The notes beneath the pieces are model-generated. The model saw only the letters and a list, made by a program, of their open reading frames with translations, was not told the origin of the DNA and did no database searches. A DNA stretch of 64,000 nt. Source: Tetrapyrgos nigripes (taxonomy: Eukaryota > Basidiomycota > Agaricomycetes > Agaricales > Campanellaceae). This document shows positions 1 to 12,702 of this stretch, one piece after another (the first letter of the stretch is position 1; every line of letters starts with the position of its first letter). The stretch lies in contig JAACJM010000332.1 in the NCBI GenBank assembly GCA_013368315.1, forward strand, positions 1 through 64,000. Reading direction: 5' to 3'. A program made the position numbers and the translations under genes.

Positions 1-2872
1 ACCGGAATTGAATTGATTCCATTACAGCAGCACAGCCATTCCACACATATTCATCTTTTTGTATTTTTTCAGGATGACACTGAGCAGAGTCTATGAGATG
101 GTTTACCAGAGCCTTCAGACAATCTGAAATTTCTGGGTTCAGAATCTCTAACCTGGCTCCAGAGAAAGGATGGGAATGAAAATCTGCAGGTTTGGGGTGG
201 TACCACGCCAGGCCATGATTGTCGCTATGAGAAGGTGTTGGTATGACAGCAAGATGACTGACACTCATGCTAAATGGTTGTGGAAAGTACAGAGGATCGT
301 CTGTTCTGAAATGGAAATCTTGGCTTCAAAACGAGGAGCATAGATAATGTTTGTATTCGGAGAGGTAAGAACATATGGGGACATTAGTATCAAGACAAAA
401 GAAAGAAGATGTTCACATACACATATCTGGCTGAGAGCTGTGTAACAATAGGTAGGGGTGTCTAGTGACTTGTGCAGCAGTGATCTGTTCAGACATTTTG
501 ACAAGGTAGAGTTGGGACAGTGATATGCCATACAAAATCGCTGTATACATACTTCGATTTTGGTCCATAATATCAGTTTTTGATGTTCTTTAAGGGAATA
601 AGAGGATTAGGATGAGCCCTAAACTGCTAGTTAATATCTAGTGGAACTAGAAAACAATGGTACAATAATATTAAGTGCTTATGGATGGAGAAACAACTCA
701 TTCTAAGTACTATGATAGATATGTACAAGTTGGAGTTATGATAGCAGACCCACCAAATAATAAAGATAGCCTACAAAGGCTTTTGAATCCTATTATAACT
801 ACTAGTACCACTAGCGTGATCCAAAGGGACAGTGAAGTACAAGATAGCCCCTATTCGCAGGCATAGGAACACATAAGCAGCACAATCCTCGGCTGAAAGG
901 TTGGTCAGAGAAGACAGTGCTAAGATCAGACATGTGGACAATCACACTAGGTCTAGACCTATGTATCGGTAAATTCCATTGTACTAAGATGGCTTCGAGG
1001 GAATCTTAAGTATCTGTAAAAGGTACATGTGGATAAAAGTAGGACAAAGTATATATGTACAGGATCCATCAGTACAGAAGGGATAGTGAATGGATGTCTC
1101 TATACAGAGATATAAGAGACAGAAGCACTAAGTCACAGTACATCTGAATGATCGGAATACAACCTAAATGGGTAACAGGTATTTCCAGATAAGGATAAAT
1201 CTGTCAGTATGTGTCTAGCTAGGCGTTGAAAGCATTGAAGGATGAATAAGTATGCAAACAGGACTGCAGAAGAGCTGGACTCATATGTAGGACTCAGTAG
1301 TAGACTGTTGGCAATACATAGAACGTGAATAAAGCAAGATCGGAGAAAAGGGAAAGGAAAACCAAATGGAATAAAGAAACCACGAGAAAACCCTACGCCC
1401 CTAGTGTAAGGACGCATATGAGGGACCTAGCAGTCATAAGTGGAGTGTTCTGAGTCATAGATGTGATGCTCACTAACCAGGACAGTACACAAAAACACCA
1501 GACAGCTTACAAAGAGGACTGAAGAAAGTTCCTATGAATATTTAGATAATATTGAACAGTTTCTGTATACTCTAATAAGCAAGTCTTTACTTACGAGGAA
1601 ATAGGTAGAACTTGCTAGCAGATTTTTCGATTTGTTTTGTATTTTCTCTACATACCTTTTAGCGGACATCAAAAAGAAACAAGTAACTGTATAGTTGTAG
1701 CTTCGAGTAGTATAAAAGGACCAGATATTACGAGTAGCTACTCAAGCCATATACTGTAGAGTATTGGATCTCGCTAGCAATAGTAGAGGACGTGAAACAC
1801 AGACTAAAGCTTCTAAACAAACCTAACTGCACTCTCTAAGAGTATAAACATTGTGTTGGAGATAATAGAGTTTAAATTGAACATTTTGTGGTTATAACTG
1901 TGATCTTTGTGTTGACCTTTTGGTCTATTAAGTGTTTGATTTTAAGGCAACTGTGGCCTACAAGTGTTTGATTTGGGACTCGTTGATCCCCTTATTGTGT
2001 CGCGCACTAAGTGCTAACTTCATTGAAAAACCCTGATCAAAAGTACTTATAGTACAAGTAAACTGGGAGTTTGAGTACACTGACTACTCAGAACACTCGT
2101 CTCATTTACATTTGTATATGGTTTTGTGTTTGGGTGTAGTTCCTAGCACTTAATTACAAAAACTACCTATTAACAGAAACAATGTGAACATGAAATTGGC
2201 AAAGTTATCTCATCAGAAACGAATTCAGCTGAGATGAACAACAGGAGACGAGCTTGAGTTTTGTAGTGATGGTGAGTTTTTGGAAGAGCCTTGATAATGG
2301 TAAGACCTGGAGAAAAAAAGAATGAGTATGATATGAAAGACAAGGATAGTATTGTACTGGGCAATGAGTGTAGGCGACTGGAATAGAAGCAACAGAAGGC
2401 TTACCTTTATGTTTGACACTGGTGGTGATCTTGAAGAAATGTAGACATTGTTTGTTTCTGTGACACTGACACACCTCTGACAAACACTTGTCCTCAACAT
2501 CTATCTCAAGCTCAAAACCTCAAAGCGGTGCCTGGTCTCTCAGTCCTCCACTTCCTACTCCAGTAACACATTGAAGTTGGGTAATTCGGACTGAAGCACT
2601 GGGAAGTGTGGAATTAGGTATTGGGATTTCACAGGTATATACTTACATGTCAACTTGCTAACTCATACACAGTTGTGTCTCATGTTTAAATTCTTGCTGA
2701 GGCTGACCATACTTGTTACCATCTTTGACTGCATAATGAACTTGTTTCCTTGTGCAAGAAGCCTCTGTAATGATTTCTCCTGGCAACATGCAGACTAGAA
2801 GAGAGACCACACTTCTCTTCTTCCTTATCAACGAACAAGTCCTACATATATGGCTTTCAAGTCTCATCAACT
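1..2872. other. No recognisable gene (2.9 kb)
   Basis: Only short unsupported reading frames occur here on both strands, with no motif I recognise. A TATA-like TATAAAAGG lies near 1,712, but I could not pair it with an LTR end or primer site. The segment may be decayed transposon sequence or the flank of a gene outside the window. Confidence 0.5.
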
Positions 2873-3342
2873 ATGAGTCACATTCTGACCTACAATCCTG
2901 AGACAAGAGAATATCTCTTGGTACCCTAGTAAGTGATTACTTGTATCTCTCAATCACTTACTCTCTCTAGTCCTGTTCGCCAGGATGGCACTCTGATCCC
3001 TCCAAAGGAGATAGCTGAGTCACAGCAAGTCACTCTGTTGTATCAATGTGCATGCAGTGTTTTTGCAAATCCTACGATCAAGACTGGCTGCAAAATCCTA
3101 GTGTGTGGAATCAGCACTTTACCTGTCTGCAAATATAAAGGTATACATATTTTTATACATTGCTGTCATTCTCTCTGTTCATCAGCACCCACAGTCAACC
3201 TCGATATCTTATACACAGTGTGGGGGAAAGCACCCATCATCATCACAGACTCAGATGGTGAGAATTTAACTGAAGCTTTGTTCAGCTACTGACAAATGAA
3301 CAGAGAAAGACACAGACACAGATGCAGACACAGCAGTAAAGA
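2873..3342 (+). CDS. 5' exons of an unrecognised multi-exon gene
   Basis: Starting at the ATG at 2873, four exons join in frame: 2873-2928, 2971-3140, 3186-3257 and 3304-3342. The introns are 42, 45 and 46 nt with GTAAGT, GTATAC and GTGAGA donors and TAG/CAG acceptors. The product begins MSHILTYNPETREYLLVPY and continues through RQDGTLIPPKEIAE, has a cysteine-containing middle (CACSVF, GCKILVCG), then LDILYTVWGKAPIIITDSD and an acidic DTDTDAD run. Reading across several introns without a stop argues that this was a real gene. I do not recognise the family. It probably continues into the low-complexity and Cys-rich segments downstream (to about 8,175), but I could not follow every exon. No transposase or polymerase motif is seen in this part. 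Confidence 0.5.
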
Positions 3343-3689
3343 GTAAGTCCATTTGATATTCAGAGAGCCCAAGTTACACTATCTCAGGTGGTGATGTTGG
3401 TGTTCTAGCTTATGCCTGCTGCAGGTTCAATTCCTGCTGTAGTTGTATGCTTGCAGGTTGTTTGACTCATTCACTTTTACAATATATCACAATTTTTTGT
3501 ATTCTCAACACCATTCACTGTCCTTCTTTCTTTTTTTTGTTCATGTAACACAGAGTGACTGCGACAACAATGACACTATCTGTCCATGACTTTCTCTCAA
3601 CTTTCCAGATGTGACATAAATTATTGCTCTGGTCCTACTCTCATTGACGAGAGTGACTGCAGTACTCATTGCATCAGAATACTTATGTT

Positions 3690-4720
3690 AAATGCCCAAA
3701 ACCCCAGCCAGTATCAGAGTCAGAGTCAAACCCAGCAAAAGCCCTCCCCCTCCTCCTTCCCCAGCCCCAATACCAGTGCCACAAACCCTCCCCCTCACCA
3801 GTCCCCCTCCAACTAACAACTGACTTTGCAATAAAAGAAAACTATCTTCATATGAGTATGAATGCAATGAATGACAATGATGGGGATGGAGATGGGGACA
3901 GGGATGATAGGATAAGTTGGATGGAGTTGTGTCTGACAATAGGTGCTGGTGCTGGTGCTGGTGCTGGTATCAGTACTTGCATCACTTGTTCTCATGCCCA
4001 CACTAGCACCAACACCAACACCAATACCAATACCACCAATGCTTCTCTCTCTCAGTAACAAAGACGTCTCCACCAGATCAAAACATAAATGTAAACATAA
4101 ACACTGATGTGGGACAAGTCTACATCCTTGTCCTTGTCCTTCCTACTTTGAGTTAGGATCTTCTTCAGACAATGAAGATGAAGATATCTATGGCATGTCT
4201 TTAAATGCCTAGAGGGGTTGAGGAAGGGGAAGAGGCACATCAAGAGGTAGAGGCAGGGGCAGAGGCATGGGTATGGGAAAGGGTACAAGATGGAGTACAG
4301 GAAGGGGAAGTAACAGGGGAACAAACCCACCCCCACGTACCTGTTGTTGAGTTCAGCTCCAACTTGAGCTAGAATGAAAATCTGGGGTCAAAGAAGATGG
4401 ATGAGCTTGAAGATGGACAAGGCAACAACATCATCCATGAAAATGATGACACCAACACCAACACCAACACCAACACCAATACCAATGCTAATGTTGACGT
4501 TGGTGGTGCTGGTGTCAATGTTCCAATGTCATCCTCATTCTCATCCTCGTTCCTTGTCCAACAACACCTTTCTCGTTCCTCACCTTGTTCAACTCTGGCA
4601 CTGGCACCCTGTTCAACACTAATATCCCATCCTTGTCATTGTCTTCATATGGGTTCCAGCTCCCATTCAAATCCCCATACTCATACTCATACTCATAGTT
4701 CCAGTTCTAATCCCAATAGA
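3690..4720 (+). repeat. Low-complexity tract: Ser/Pro/Gln, Thr-Asn and RGG-like repeats
   Basis: The tract holds short tandem repeats: GCTGGT units near 3,945-3,967, ACCAAC/ACCAAT units near 4,005-4,035 and again near 4,450-4,485, and CATACT units near 4,678-4,698. In one frame at about 4,141-4,351 it encodes an acidic patch (SSSDNEDEDIYGMSLNA), then a stop, then a Gly/Arg-rich RGG-box-like stretch with GRGTSRGRGRGRG at its core, interrupted by TAG and TGA codons. This looks like the disordered middle of the gene starting at 2,873. It may have been an RNA-binding RGG segment, but that is inference. Several alternative frames are open only because the repeats lack stops. Confidence 0.5.
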
Positions 4721-4996
4721 GTAATCTATAACAGACTTATGTACATAATTGTGACTGACAGGACATGACGCAACATGTTTGTTTTGCTGAACAAACAATT
4801 ACAAATCTTTCTCGTGGGAAGGGCTTTTTTTTTTCTTTGTCCTCAACCACTCTCTCTTTTCTTTTCATTCTTTTTTTTCTTCAATTTCTCTTAATTGACA
4901 TGCAGGTGCTTGTCTGCTATAATCTATAATTTATTATACTCACATTGTACCACTGTGTGAGTTGTTTATATCTGTTTATATCTTTCTTTTTCTAGA

Positions 4997-5973
4997 ATGC
5001 CCAATTGCTGGTTTAGCAGCTGCCCTTGCCAGCAGCATAATCTTCAAGCAAATGGATTGTGTCCATCATGTGGCCACAGTGTTGGAAATGAGGTGATCTC
5101 TGATTGGCCTCAACATTTTTGCAACAACAATAGAATGTTGTTCCATACAGTGAGTCTACAGTTTGTATACAAATCTTTATTTTTCTGACAAACCCACCTG
5201 CTTAGTGGAATACAACTTCTGAGAACTGCAGGAGCCCATATCATGACCACTTGGTTGACCCTAGGCCTGGGTTTGCATCATATGGCCATGAGATACCTTC
5301 TCAGCATTCAGCACCATTTGTCACACCTCAAGATTTTCCACTGTGGAGCCAGCAGCTCCACACTCCAGATCAATTTAGGCAGCAGCACAACTTGGTACAC
5401 TCACCACCTCAAGGGCATATGCACTCAATGCCTATGCCAAATCAGGCACACTTGATGCCCCTGGTTAATCAGCTGTTGCCTGATTCATCTGGATTGAGTA
5501 GAACTAGCTCACAACCACTGCACTCTCAGGCATCAGGACCTGAGTCATCCAATGCCAGTGTCATTTCCACTCCCACTACTAACTTATGTCCATCACTGCA
5601 GCAGCCAGTCCCCATCCATGTCCAGTCTGGGCCTCCTCCTTCGTAATCTTACTATGAAGCTTCACAATTGTATTCCCAGCCTCCATCTCTACAGCATCCT
5701 CCTCCTTCCCAGTCACATTCTTCGCAATTGTTTTTGCAGCATCCTCAGCCTCCTCCTTCCCAGTCACAGTATCCTCAACCTTCTTCTCAATCATACCTGA
5801 ACCCAATGTTGCCTCCAAGCACCTCTATGAATCAAAATTACTACATTATGCCCCCTCATCCTTCAACACCATTACCCTCAGGGACCTTTATGATAGGCAA
5901 GGCCAGAGAGGAGGGACTACCATCACTCAATGGTGTGACCCAGGAAAGGTTAATTACAGCATATGGCTTGTGA
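4997..5973 (+). pseudogene. Cys-rich finger plus Pro/Gln/Ser-rich segment, broken
   Basis: At 4,997 a Cys-rich segment follows a probable 3' splice site (TTTTTCTAG). It contains CWFSSCPCQQH and CPSCGH, a spacing that could bind zinc. From 5,251 a frame rich in Pro, Gln, Ser and His runs to a TAA at 5,644-5,646 and continues in the same frame from 5,647 to 5,973, ending near GKAREEGLPSLNGVTQERL. The continuity across the TAA shows a point-mutation stop in a once longer protein. I do not recognise the family. Position suggests it is the central part of the gene starting at 2,873. Confidence 0.45.
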
Positions 5974-6000
5974 TTTGCCCTTATCCAAGGGGAACAGAGG

Positions 6001-8175
6001 CAAATGAGGAGGTGCATGAGTTTGGTGCCTTTGACAGTGGACAGCAACGACCAAATAAACTTTATCTCTAGGGCCAGTAACTATGGAATGACACTTCTAT
6101 TAGAGGGACAGAATGTACTGAAAAAGACATACATGGTCAGTCTCATTGACACCAGACTGTGTGATCATATGAGAGGAAACTTGCTCTACTATTGCAATCA
6201 CTGAGGCCATGTTGTAGAGTTGGAACAAGACAAATCACCTTATGTGTTGCTGTGGGTAGCCTATAAGAGGAATAACATGCAGCCCAAGCTCACTTATGAG
6301 TTTGAAAAGTCAAACTCAAAGACTTTGGATCAAATATTGCAAATGTGCCAGAAATGGTGTAGTGACACAAAATACAATCCAAAAAGCAGTTGACCACAGC
6401 AGTACATCTTGATGATCGGTGCATGTGTCTTGTATCATTTTGTGTTATGTATTATATTTCTCATATATTCTTCAGCACCAAGAAAGCATTTTATTGGTGG
6501 GCCAATATACAACTGGTCCTGGATCCCCATAATATCCACCTCTGCCTAAGCAGCCATTATTGGGTGGAGTTTGGTTCTTCAAACTCTTCACAGCTCGAAA
6601 TGGTCAGGAATGATTTACCACAAGGAGCTTCACACACAGACATGATAGACCATTATCTGAGGAATGCATGCTGGAAACACTGTCCCCAATTACAATTTGC
6701 ATTAATCACTTCCTCCTCATCAGGACCTGTTCCCTCCTCTTCATCAGCATCTATCCTGTCAGGACCTGTTCCTTCACCATTAATCCCTTCTCTCCCTTCC
6801 TCTTTGTCAGGACTCACTCCCTCAGCAGCTGTACCTTTCCTCCCTCCTCATCAGCAGTCATACCTTCCTCTTCATCATCTGATGTGTCCAGTCCATTTTC
6901 CTTTACATCAACTCCATTTACTCTGAATTCGATTTGGACACCAGAAACTCCTCCCATGGCACCTGAGGCTGAGGTCTCTCCTGAAGAGGAAGCTGTGCAA
7001 GTGAGACAGCATTATCAGGAGGGTCTCTAGAAGTGCTAACTTCCTGGAGTTCAAGCAGCTCATCAGCAGGGATGGTCACCTTTTTAATGATAAGGACACT
7101 TTAGTGACAGAGTGGAGGATGGATCTCCAATGGACAACAATGTCAGCAATAGTACAGTGGTTCAGATTGAGCTGAGGACAGTCATAATGAAAGGGCCCAC
7201 TGCTGATGCAGTAGCAGATGCATTTTTGGAATGCTGGAAACCAGGAAGCCTTACCAGCATTGGACAGTGAGGTCACATTCTACAACTTTTCTCATGAGTG
7301 TATATTTGCACCAAGTAGGAAGCGTGTCATGACAGTGTAAGTGTACTTATGTTGATATCCCATTTGCAGTTCTAATGTTCCTCCTAGTGGGAAGGGGAAG
7401 GATAATACTGAAAGTGGGGTTGCTTACGACATCTTCAGCAGAGTTGAAGAGAGGTTGTTTAGAGCCACATCCCAACAGTGGGACAATATATCAGAGGAGA
7501 ATTACAAAACCATCAAACTCCCATTGTCTCCTGATGATGATGATGAACCACCATACTTCTTGGTGCATTCCTCGCATTTAGCTTATCTTGAGGCCATGAG
7601 CCCATTAACTTTTCACCTTTCCTACTCCACCACATAGCTGGACACGCAGTGTCAGATATTCTAGCTGACAATGACTTTGGAAGGGCAGTAGTCCCATGCC
7701 TCTTTGAGAGGCTGTCTACATGGCCACCAGCCCCAGCTGATGAACCAACTGGATCCAAACTCTTGAGATCCATTGGCTTGGGACACAATGGGATGTGAGT
7801 TTGTTTTCTATTTTACTGTTGTAGCAGTGATTGATAATATGACAGGTTCATTGTCTGCAAAGTGTTGATGACATGGGTTCACAGAAAATTGGGCTTGAGC
7901 TTTGGAAAACTGCTATCTTCCAGGTGTTACAAACTCAAGATGTCAGTCTAGATGCTCAAGTAATTGAGGCTTTGTGGGCAGGGTTCATGAGCATGACATC
8001 TCTGGACAATTTCTTCCAGCGCAGTGCAGCAGATCCTTTTCGTGAGCTTGGATTGATAAAGGAGATGTGGAGTGGAAGATGTATTAGGGACTGTGTTGAA
8101 GAAATCAGTCCCTACTTCTTTTACTTTCCTTATTTAGTATTTTCTTCCTATTTCATTCATTACCCCTGTCCATGA
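6001..8175 (+). pseudogene. 3' part of the unrecognised gene, decayed
   Basis: Short open stretches in shifting frames are separated by likely introns (for example 7,339-7,371, GTAAGT...TGCAG). Recoverable pieces include LVPLTVDSNDQINFISRASN near 6,018, PYVLLWVAYKRNN near 6,240, a Ser/Pro-rich run at 6,700-6,950, FLEFKQLISRDGHLFNDKD near 7,040, SKLLRS-type sequence near 7,755 and LWKTAIFQVLQTQDVSLDAQ at about 7,900. Its layout (Ser/Pro-rich linker, then a compact C-terminal region) recalls large agaric proteins with a C-terminal enzymatic domain, but I cannot place it in a named family. Stops and frame changes make it a pseudogene as it stands. Confidence 0.4.
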
Positions 8176-8291
8176 TTTACTCTGTGTATCCTGATCCACC
8201 ACCTATCTATCCGCCTCACATATATGACGATAGCCTACCGTTACACCTCTGTGTGAACCTGAGTACTTACTAACATGTACTCATTCTTACA
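8093..8291 (+). repeat. Possible remnant of a copia 5' LTR
   Basis: A TG-starting segment (TGTTGAAGAAATC) runs to ...TTCTTACA, immediately followed by a copia-type primer site and then a copia gag. The right end at 8291 is well placed by the primer site. The left end at 8093 is a guess: the LTR may be truncated or its start hidden in the decayed gene before it. No matching 3' LTR was found downstream. Confidence 0.35.
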
Positions 8292-8304
8292 GGTTATGGG
8301 CCCC
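8292..8304 (+). promoter_or_regulatory. Copia primer-binding site (half-tRNA-iMet type)
   Basis: GGTTATGGGCCCC directly follows the LTR-like end ACA. Copia-class elements prime from the anticodon-stem half of initiator tRNA-Met, and the classical copia site also begins GGTTATGGGCCC. The position about 100 bp before the gag start at 8,403 fits. Confidence 0.6.
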
Positions 8305-8402
8305 ACGCCCTAAACTGCACACACCACACAAAGATCTATTTGATAACAACTCAACGAAATACACAGACTACATTCCATTGAATCCCATATACCTCTATCA
8401 AC

Positions 8403-10479
8403 ATGTCTACGAGTATCAGAAACCCAAGCAACTACACAACGATCCACAAGCTCCCCAATGACCTCAAGTTCAATGGGGAAAACTTTACCTTGTGGAAAGA
8501 GTCGATGCTTCACCAAGCTAAATTGAAGGGGTTACATTTGTATTGGGAGGGGAAGATAGACATACCAAAAGACCTGTCAGGCTCAACTGTGACTATCTCC
8601 TCACAAGGGGAAACTGAAACCATAACTCAGAGCAGTACCGAGAGTGTTGTCGCCACTGCTATCAGCAGCCATACACCAAATTTCCTTGAATACGAAATCC
8701 AGGAATCTGTCGTCTTCCTGACCATCTGACACAACGTCGAAGGAACTCTGGGATTTTCTAGAGAAACAATTTGTCTCAGTTAGCCACCTCGCTCACCAGA
8801 GGAAGGACAAAGCCTTACGTTCCTGTTGTTATACCGGAGGGCAGGTTACTGGTGAAGATGGATATGCTTCGAAATACAAGATCCTTCAGAAGCAAGCTGC
8901 AGATGTTCCAAGTACTCTGATGCCCAATTCCTCACCATGTTTCTCAACTCATTTCCTCATACATTGGAGTGGATCCCCACTGTTGGTGCTATGTTGTCTG
9001 AAAGGGGTTTAGAATTTGGGGCTGCTGCTGAGCGTCTTCAAGAGCATGTTAGATTGATGGGAGGCAATGGTGAAGAAATAGCAGGGATGCAGGCACAGGT
9101 GAAAGAGTTGACTGAAAAGATGAGCACAATGCAGACGTGAACACCAAAAGAAAGGCCCAGTGAATCCAGACATAACCTGCTTGAACCTGAAGTGCAAACA
9201 CGTTGGACATACAATCGAAAACTGCTTTAGGGAAGGTGGAGGAAAGCAGGGTCAATATCCATTGTGGTAGAAAGGAAAAAAGGACGTACCACTACCACTG
9301 TCTGCAAACACTGCCATGAAAGGGGATATGACTCCAGCATTCACTCTCTCCACTAGCATCCAGCTCCAATGCTGAGGCCAATGAGAAGGTCATACTCATT
9401 GCTGACTCAGGGGCAACGCATCATTTCTTCAATCGATATGAGCACTACAACAAGAAAGGGAACAGGTTGAAGAAAGGCATGAGTTTCAATATAATTGGGA
9501 GAGGAGAGGTACGGTTGAAGACGACGATCAATGGAAAACCCAGGTACCTAACCCTCAAGAACGCTTTCCATGCGCCACTATCCACCAGGGTACTTGATAA
9601 GTTAGGCATCACCAGAGAGAGTTGAGGCTTTCGAGGCCAATTTGAACAATGGCATATACACGGTAGATGTTGAAGTGGCAAAGGAGAAATTGGGAGTGAT
9701 GGCAGCTGAATGCCTCCCAAAGGATCCAAGGTATTGCCACAGAGCAGCAGGGCATATCATGCCAGAACGACTCGAGATAGCCCCAGCAAAACTTGATGGA
9801 ATTCCAGACTTGGGAAAAGGTATCAGGTGAGTAATGGGATGGTGTGAGGATTGCAAGAAGGGACATACCAACAAACAGCACCACACCACCAGCACTGAGA
9901 TGATTACTGAGGCAAACTACCAATGGTACCTAGATGTCTGGGGACCTGCACAAGTTATATCCATGGACGGAAACTTATATGCTCTTGTAGGGGTAGATGT
10001 GGGGACAGCGATGAAGAACCAGACAGCTGAGACCATTATAGCTTTGCTGGATACTCTGAAAGCAAAGGCTGAAGTTCAGACAGGGAAGAGGTTGAAACAA
10101 ATTAAGACCGCCTTTGAATGGAGTTGCTGAACAAAGCATCAGAGGGTTTACTACCTTCATGGTGGGGCCATATGTTCAGAACCTATTTTCAAACACCAGA
10201 GGCAACATACCAGAGGAGCAATAGACTGGTCAGCACCAGAATGTATCACATCTTGTCCCATTCAGTTTGGTCAGTTTTTTTCACATTCTCGAAAAGAGTG
10301 GTAGGAAAAAGCTGGATGCAAGGGGTTTTAAAGCCGAAATGGTTGGATATGCAGGGAGGAAGGTGTATGTGGTGAAGGAATGGGGCTCAAACACTGTGTA
10401 TAGCCTCTGCTGCTCATTACTCAAGGAGGATTAGCCACAACGTGGGCCGAAGCCCAAATACATTCTGCAGATCGAGTAG
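8403..10479 (+). pseudogene. Ty1/copia-type Gag-protease-integrase remnant, no RT
   Basis: Gag starts at 8,403 with LKFNGENFTLWKESMLHQAK, the copia Gag signature, and continues through a frameshift near 8,728. A zinc-knuckle-like CKHVGHTIENC lies near 9,190-9,225. The protease motif IADSGATHHFF is at about 9,398-9,430 with DSG at 9,404-9,412. The pre-integrase motif CHRAAGH is near 9,735, followed after an in-frame TGA by WCEDCKKGH and the integrase core start YLDVWGP near 9,930. The expected second catalytic Asp region is shortened (IKTAFEWSC). A distant C-terminal piece includes LDARGFKAEMVGYAG near 10,313. The frame ends at 10,479; the reverse transcriptase and RNase H are missing. Copia elements replicate through a cytoplasmic particle; this copy cannot. 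Confidence 0.8.
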
Positions 10480-11209
10480 TGCTAAATACAGATGTACTGA
10501 CTATGTGTTTAACTTAAGTACACTGCAGACTAGAGTGGCAGTGGTTAGAACAGTCTAAACCACCAAAAAGCGCACTAGATGTCCTCACCAAACTTGCTTT
10601 CTTGTGGGGAAGAGGTAGGAGATGAAGGGAGAAAGCAAGCAGCAATCAGATCATCAAAACTTCGCCCATCAACAGGCCTCTGCTCACACATGTGGCACCT
10701 GCTGATGGATTTATCAGATCTGATCACTGGGTGAGATCTAGCCTGGACCAGGGCAGACTGGATCACAGGAAGCGCAGGAAGCGGAGGGAATGCACCAGAT
10801 GCGGTCTGGACACTTGGATATAAAAGGTATGTGAAAGGGAAAGCAGAATGGAGTCAAGTCATGAAAGGAGATAACTGATCAAAAGAGATCTGTAACTTAA
10901 AGTGAACATTGCGAAGGCAGATATTAACCGATTTGGCCAAGAATAAAACGGGAGATGAATAATAACGTACGAAAGGCTGTGTAGAAGTAGCAGGTCAAAC
11001 GGGTAAGTATAGCGATCGCAATGCACAAGTGTACACTAAAAGTCTCAACTCAAAGAGTTAGAACTTTTAAGAAAACATGTATGTAGATACACCATATGGA
11101 AGTGTATGGACCCTCAGCGTTGTTGAAGGCTTGAGGGCAATGTAAACAATGTTATTTGAACATGAGAAGCGTATGGTACAAGTAGGAAATGAACAGTGAA
11201 GAAATCAAA
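10480..11209. other. No recognisable gene
   Basis: The sequence downstream of the copia remnant shows no supported coding region. A TATAAAAGG occurs near 10,821, but no LTR end or primer site could be paired with it. At 11,034-11,083 and 11,354-11,403 a roughly 50-bp sequence (GTACACTAAA...CTTTTAAGA) occurs twice in direct orientation. Confidence 0.45.
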
Positions 11210-11348
11210 GATGAAGTGTAATTTGACAAAAGGAGAACATTAGCAATAACTTGGAGATGTGGTCTCCAATTCATTGCTAGTTATCTGGTTGTGTGTAGAG
11301 GCCTTCAAAAATGCTCCCTACCCTCGGAATCTGCATTCATGTCGAACA
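11210..11348 (+). repeat. Inverted repeat, left arm
   Basis: About 139 bp matches the reverse complement of 12,703-12,848 with only scattered differences, for example GAGAACATTAGCAATAACTT and GAGGCCTTCAAAAATGCTC in both arms. The arms lie about 1.35 kb apart. They may be ends of a non-autonomous element or two opposed copies of a dispersed fragment. Confidence 0.7.
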
Positions 11349-12299
11349 CAATGCATAAGTGTACACTAAAGTTCTTAACTCAACGTATTAGAACTTTTAA
11401 GACAACATGCCTGTAACAGCACTGTTGAAGGCTCAGGGGCAATCTAAACAATGATATCTAAATGGGGGAAATGTTTGATACCAGTAGGAAATCTGAAGCC
11501 TCTAAACCCACCTCACACCTCTGTGCTTCCATTTCTCTCATTTGAATAAGACAGTTGTATCTCAGCTGCTGTATAGACAAGAAGTGTGAGCTGCAATCAC
11601 TAGTGCTAGGTCTCATAGCTGATAAGTGTTTTCTACCAGAGTCCAATTCAGTTCTGAGGGAGAGTCTCTAATAGTCACTTGAGTCAGGAGAGGCTGTTCT
11701 GGTGTACTAAGTTGTTTCCAAACCAAGAGCCAGTTTCATTTTACCTTTTTGAGTTGTGCTCAGTTCTATTATGGGGTAACTGCACCTCAGCAAGTCTGTG
11801 TACATAAATCTTCTGCCCACCTCTTTTTTTCACTTTGTATCACCCTTGGATGCCCACAAACCAACCACCGACACCCACTCCTATCTATCATCCACACTAC
11901 CTATCCTATTCTATCTCTACAATCACTTTGATGTGTTCACTCATTGTTGTAGTCCATTTCTTTCCAATAGAAGTCACCAGAGTCCAGATTCAAGTCTAGT
12001 CCTACTAGGAGAGCTTTCACATCTCATACCCACAAACTATTATTTGTTTGGTGGTAGTGTTTTGTTGGTTAGATTCTCACTGCAGACCTACAATCAAGCA
12101 GTCAACAATTACAAAGATTGCTGTGTATCAGTTGGAATCTGGTAATTGCTTGATAAAATCCATGGAAATTGAATCCCAAGGACAGACCAGCATGGCAAGA
12201 GGTTTAAGCAGACTGTAGAGATGATGTCATTGAGGCTTGTTGCAGCCACATGGTGTCAAGAACAGGCTCAGCTAGGGTTGGGTAACCTCTCAGGCCACC

Positions 12300-12480
12300 A
12301 CACAGGGACCAGGGACAAGGACAAGGCAAATAGAATAGTATAATGAGTAAGCCACAGAGATGAGGCCTAAGTCAACATAGTACTGAGATAGTGCTGAGTA
12401 GTATGGATCAGAGGAGATAAAAGTGGACAAACTTAGAGACCTATCTATGAAGCCCTGCAGTAAATATACAAAAGTGTGAA
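12300..12480 (-). repeat. Decayed fragment resembling the LTR of family B
   Basis: GAGTAAGC, a GGACAAACTTAGAGACCTA-like stretch and a downstream AT-rich block occur in the same order as in the family B LTR at 43,440-43,873. Similarity is weak, so this is a tentative old LTR fragment. Confidence 0.3.
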
Positions 12481-12702
12481 GGGTAGAACAGTAGGTACTA
12501 ATGGAAGCAATCATGGAATGACAATCAAGGAACTGATAGATGAGGAACTGATAGATGTAGCTATCACAGTGGTCACAGATACTATCTGTCAATCAGAGAA
12601 ATAATGTATCAAAGAAGATGGATGTCATGAATTGTGCCTGTTTCATTCTTTGTACTCTCCTGGTTCTAGATCATGTTCCTGGTACCTATGGCTTCTATCT
12701 TC

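Noticed and set aside
1133..1417. 94-codon minus-strand frame as a gene
   Set aside because: No motif, no splice support and no neighbouring homology; the length is within chance for this base composition.
3669..4058. Several overlapping low-complexity frames on both strands as separate genes
   Set aside because: They are open only because the simple repeats contain no stop codons in several frames. At most one frame per segment can belong to the spliced gene.
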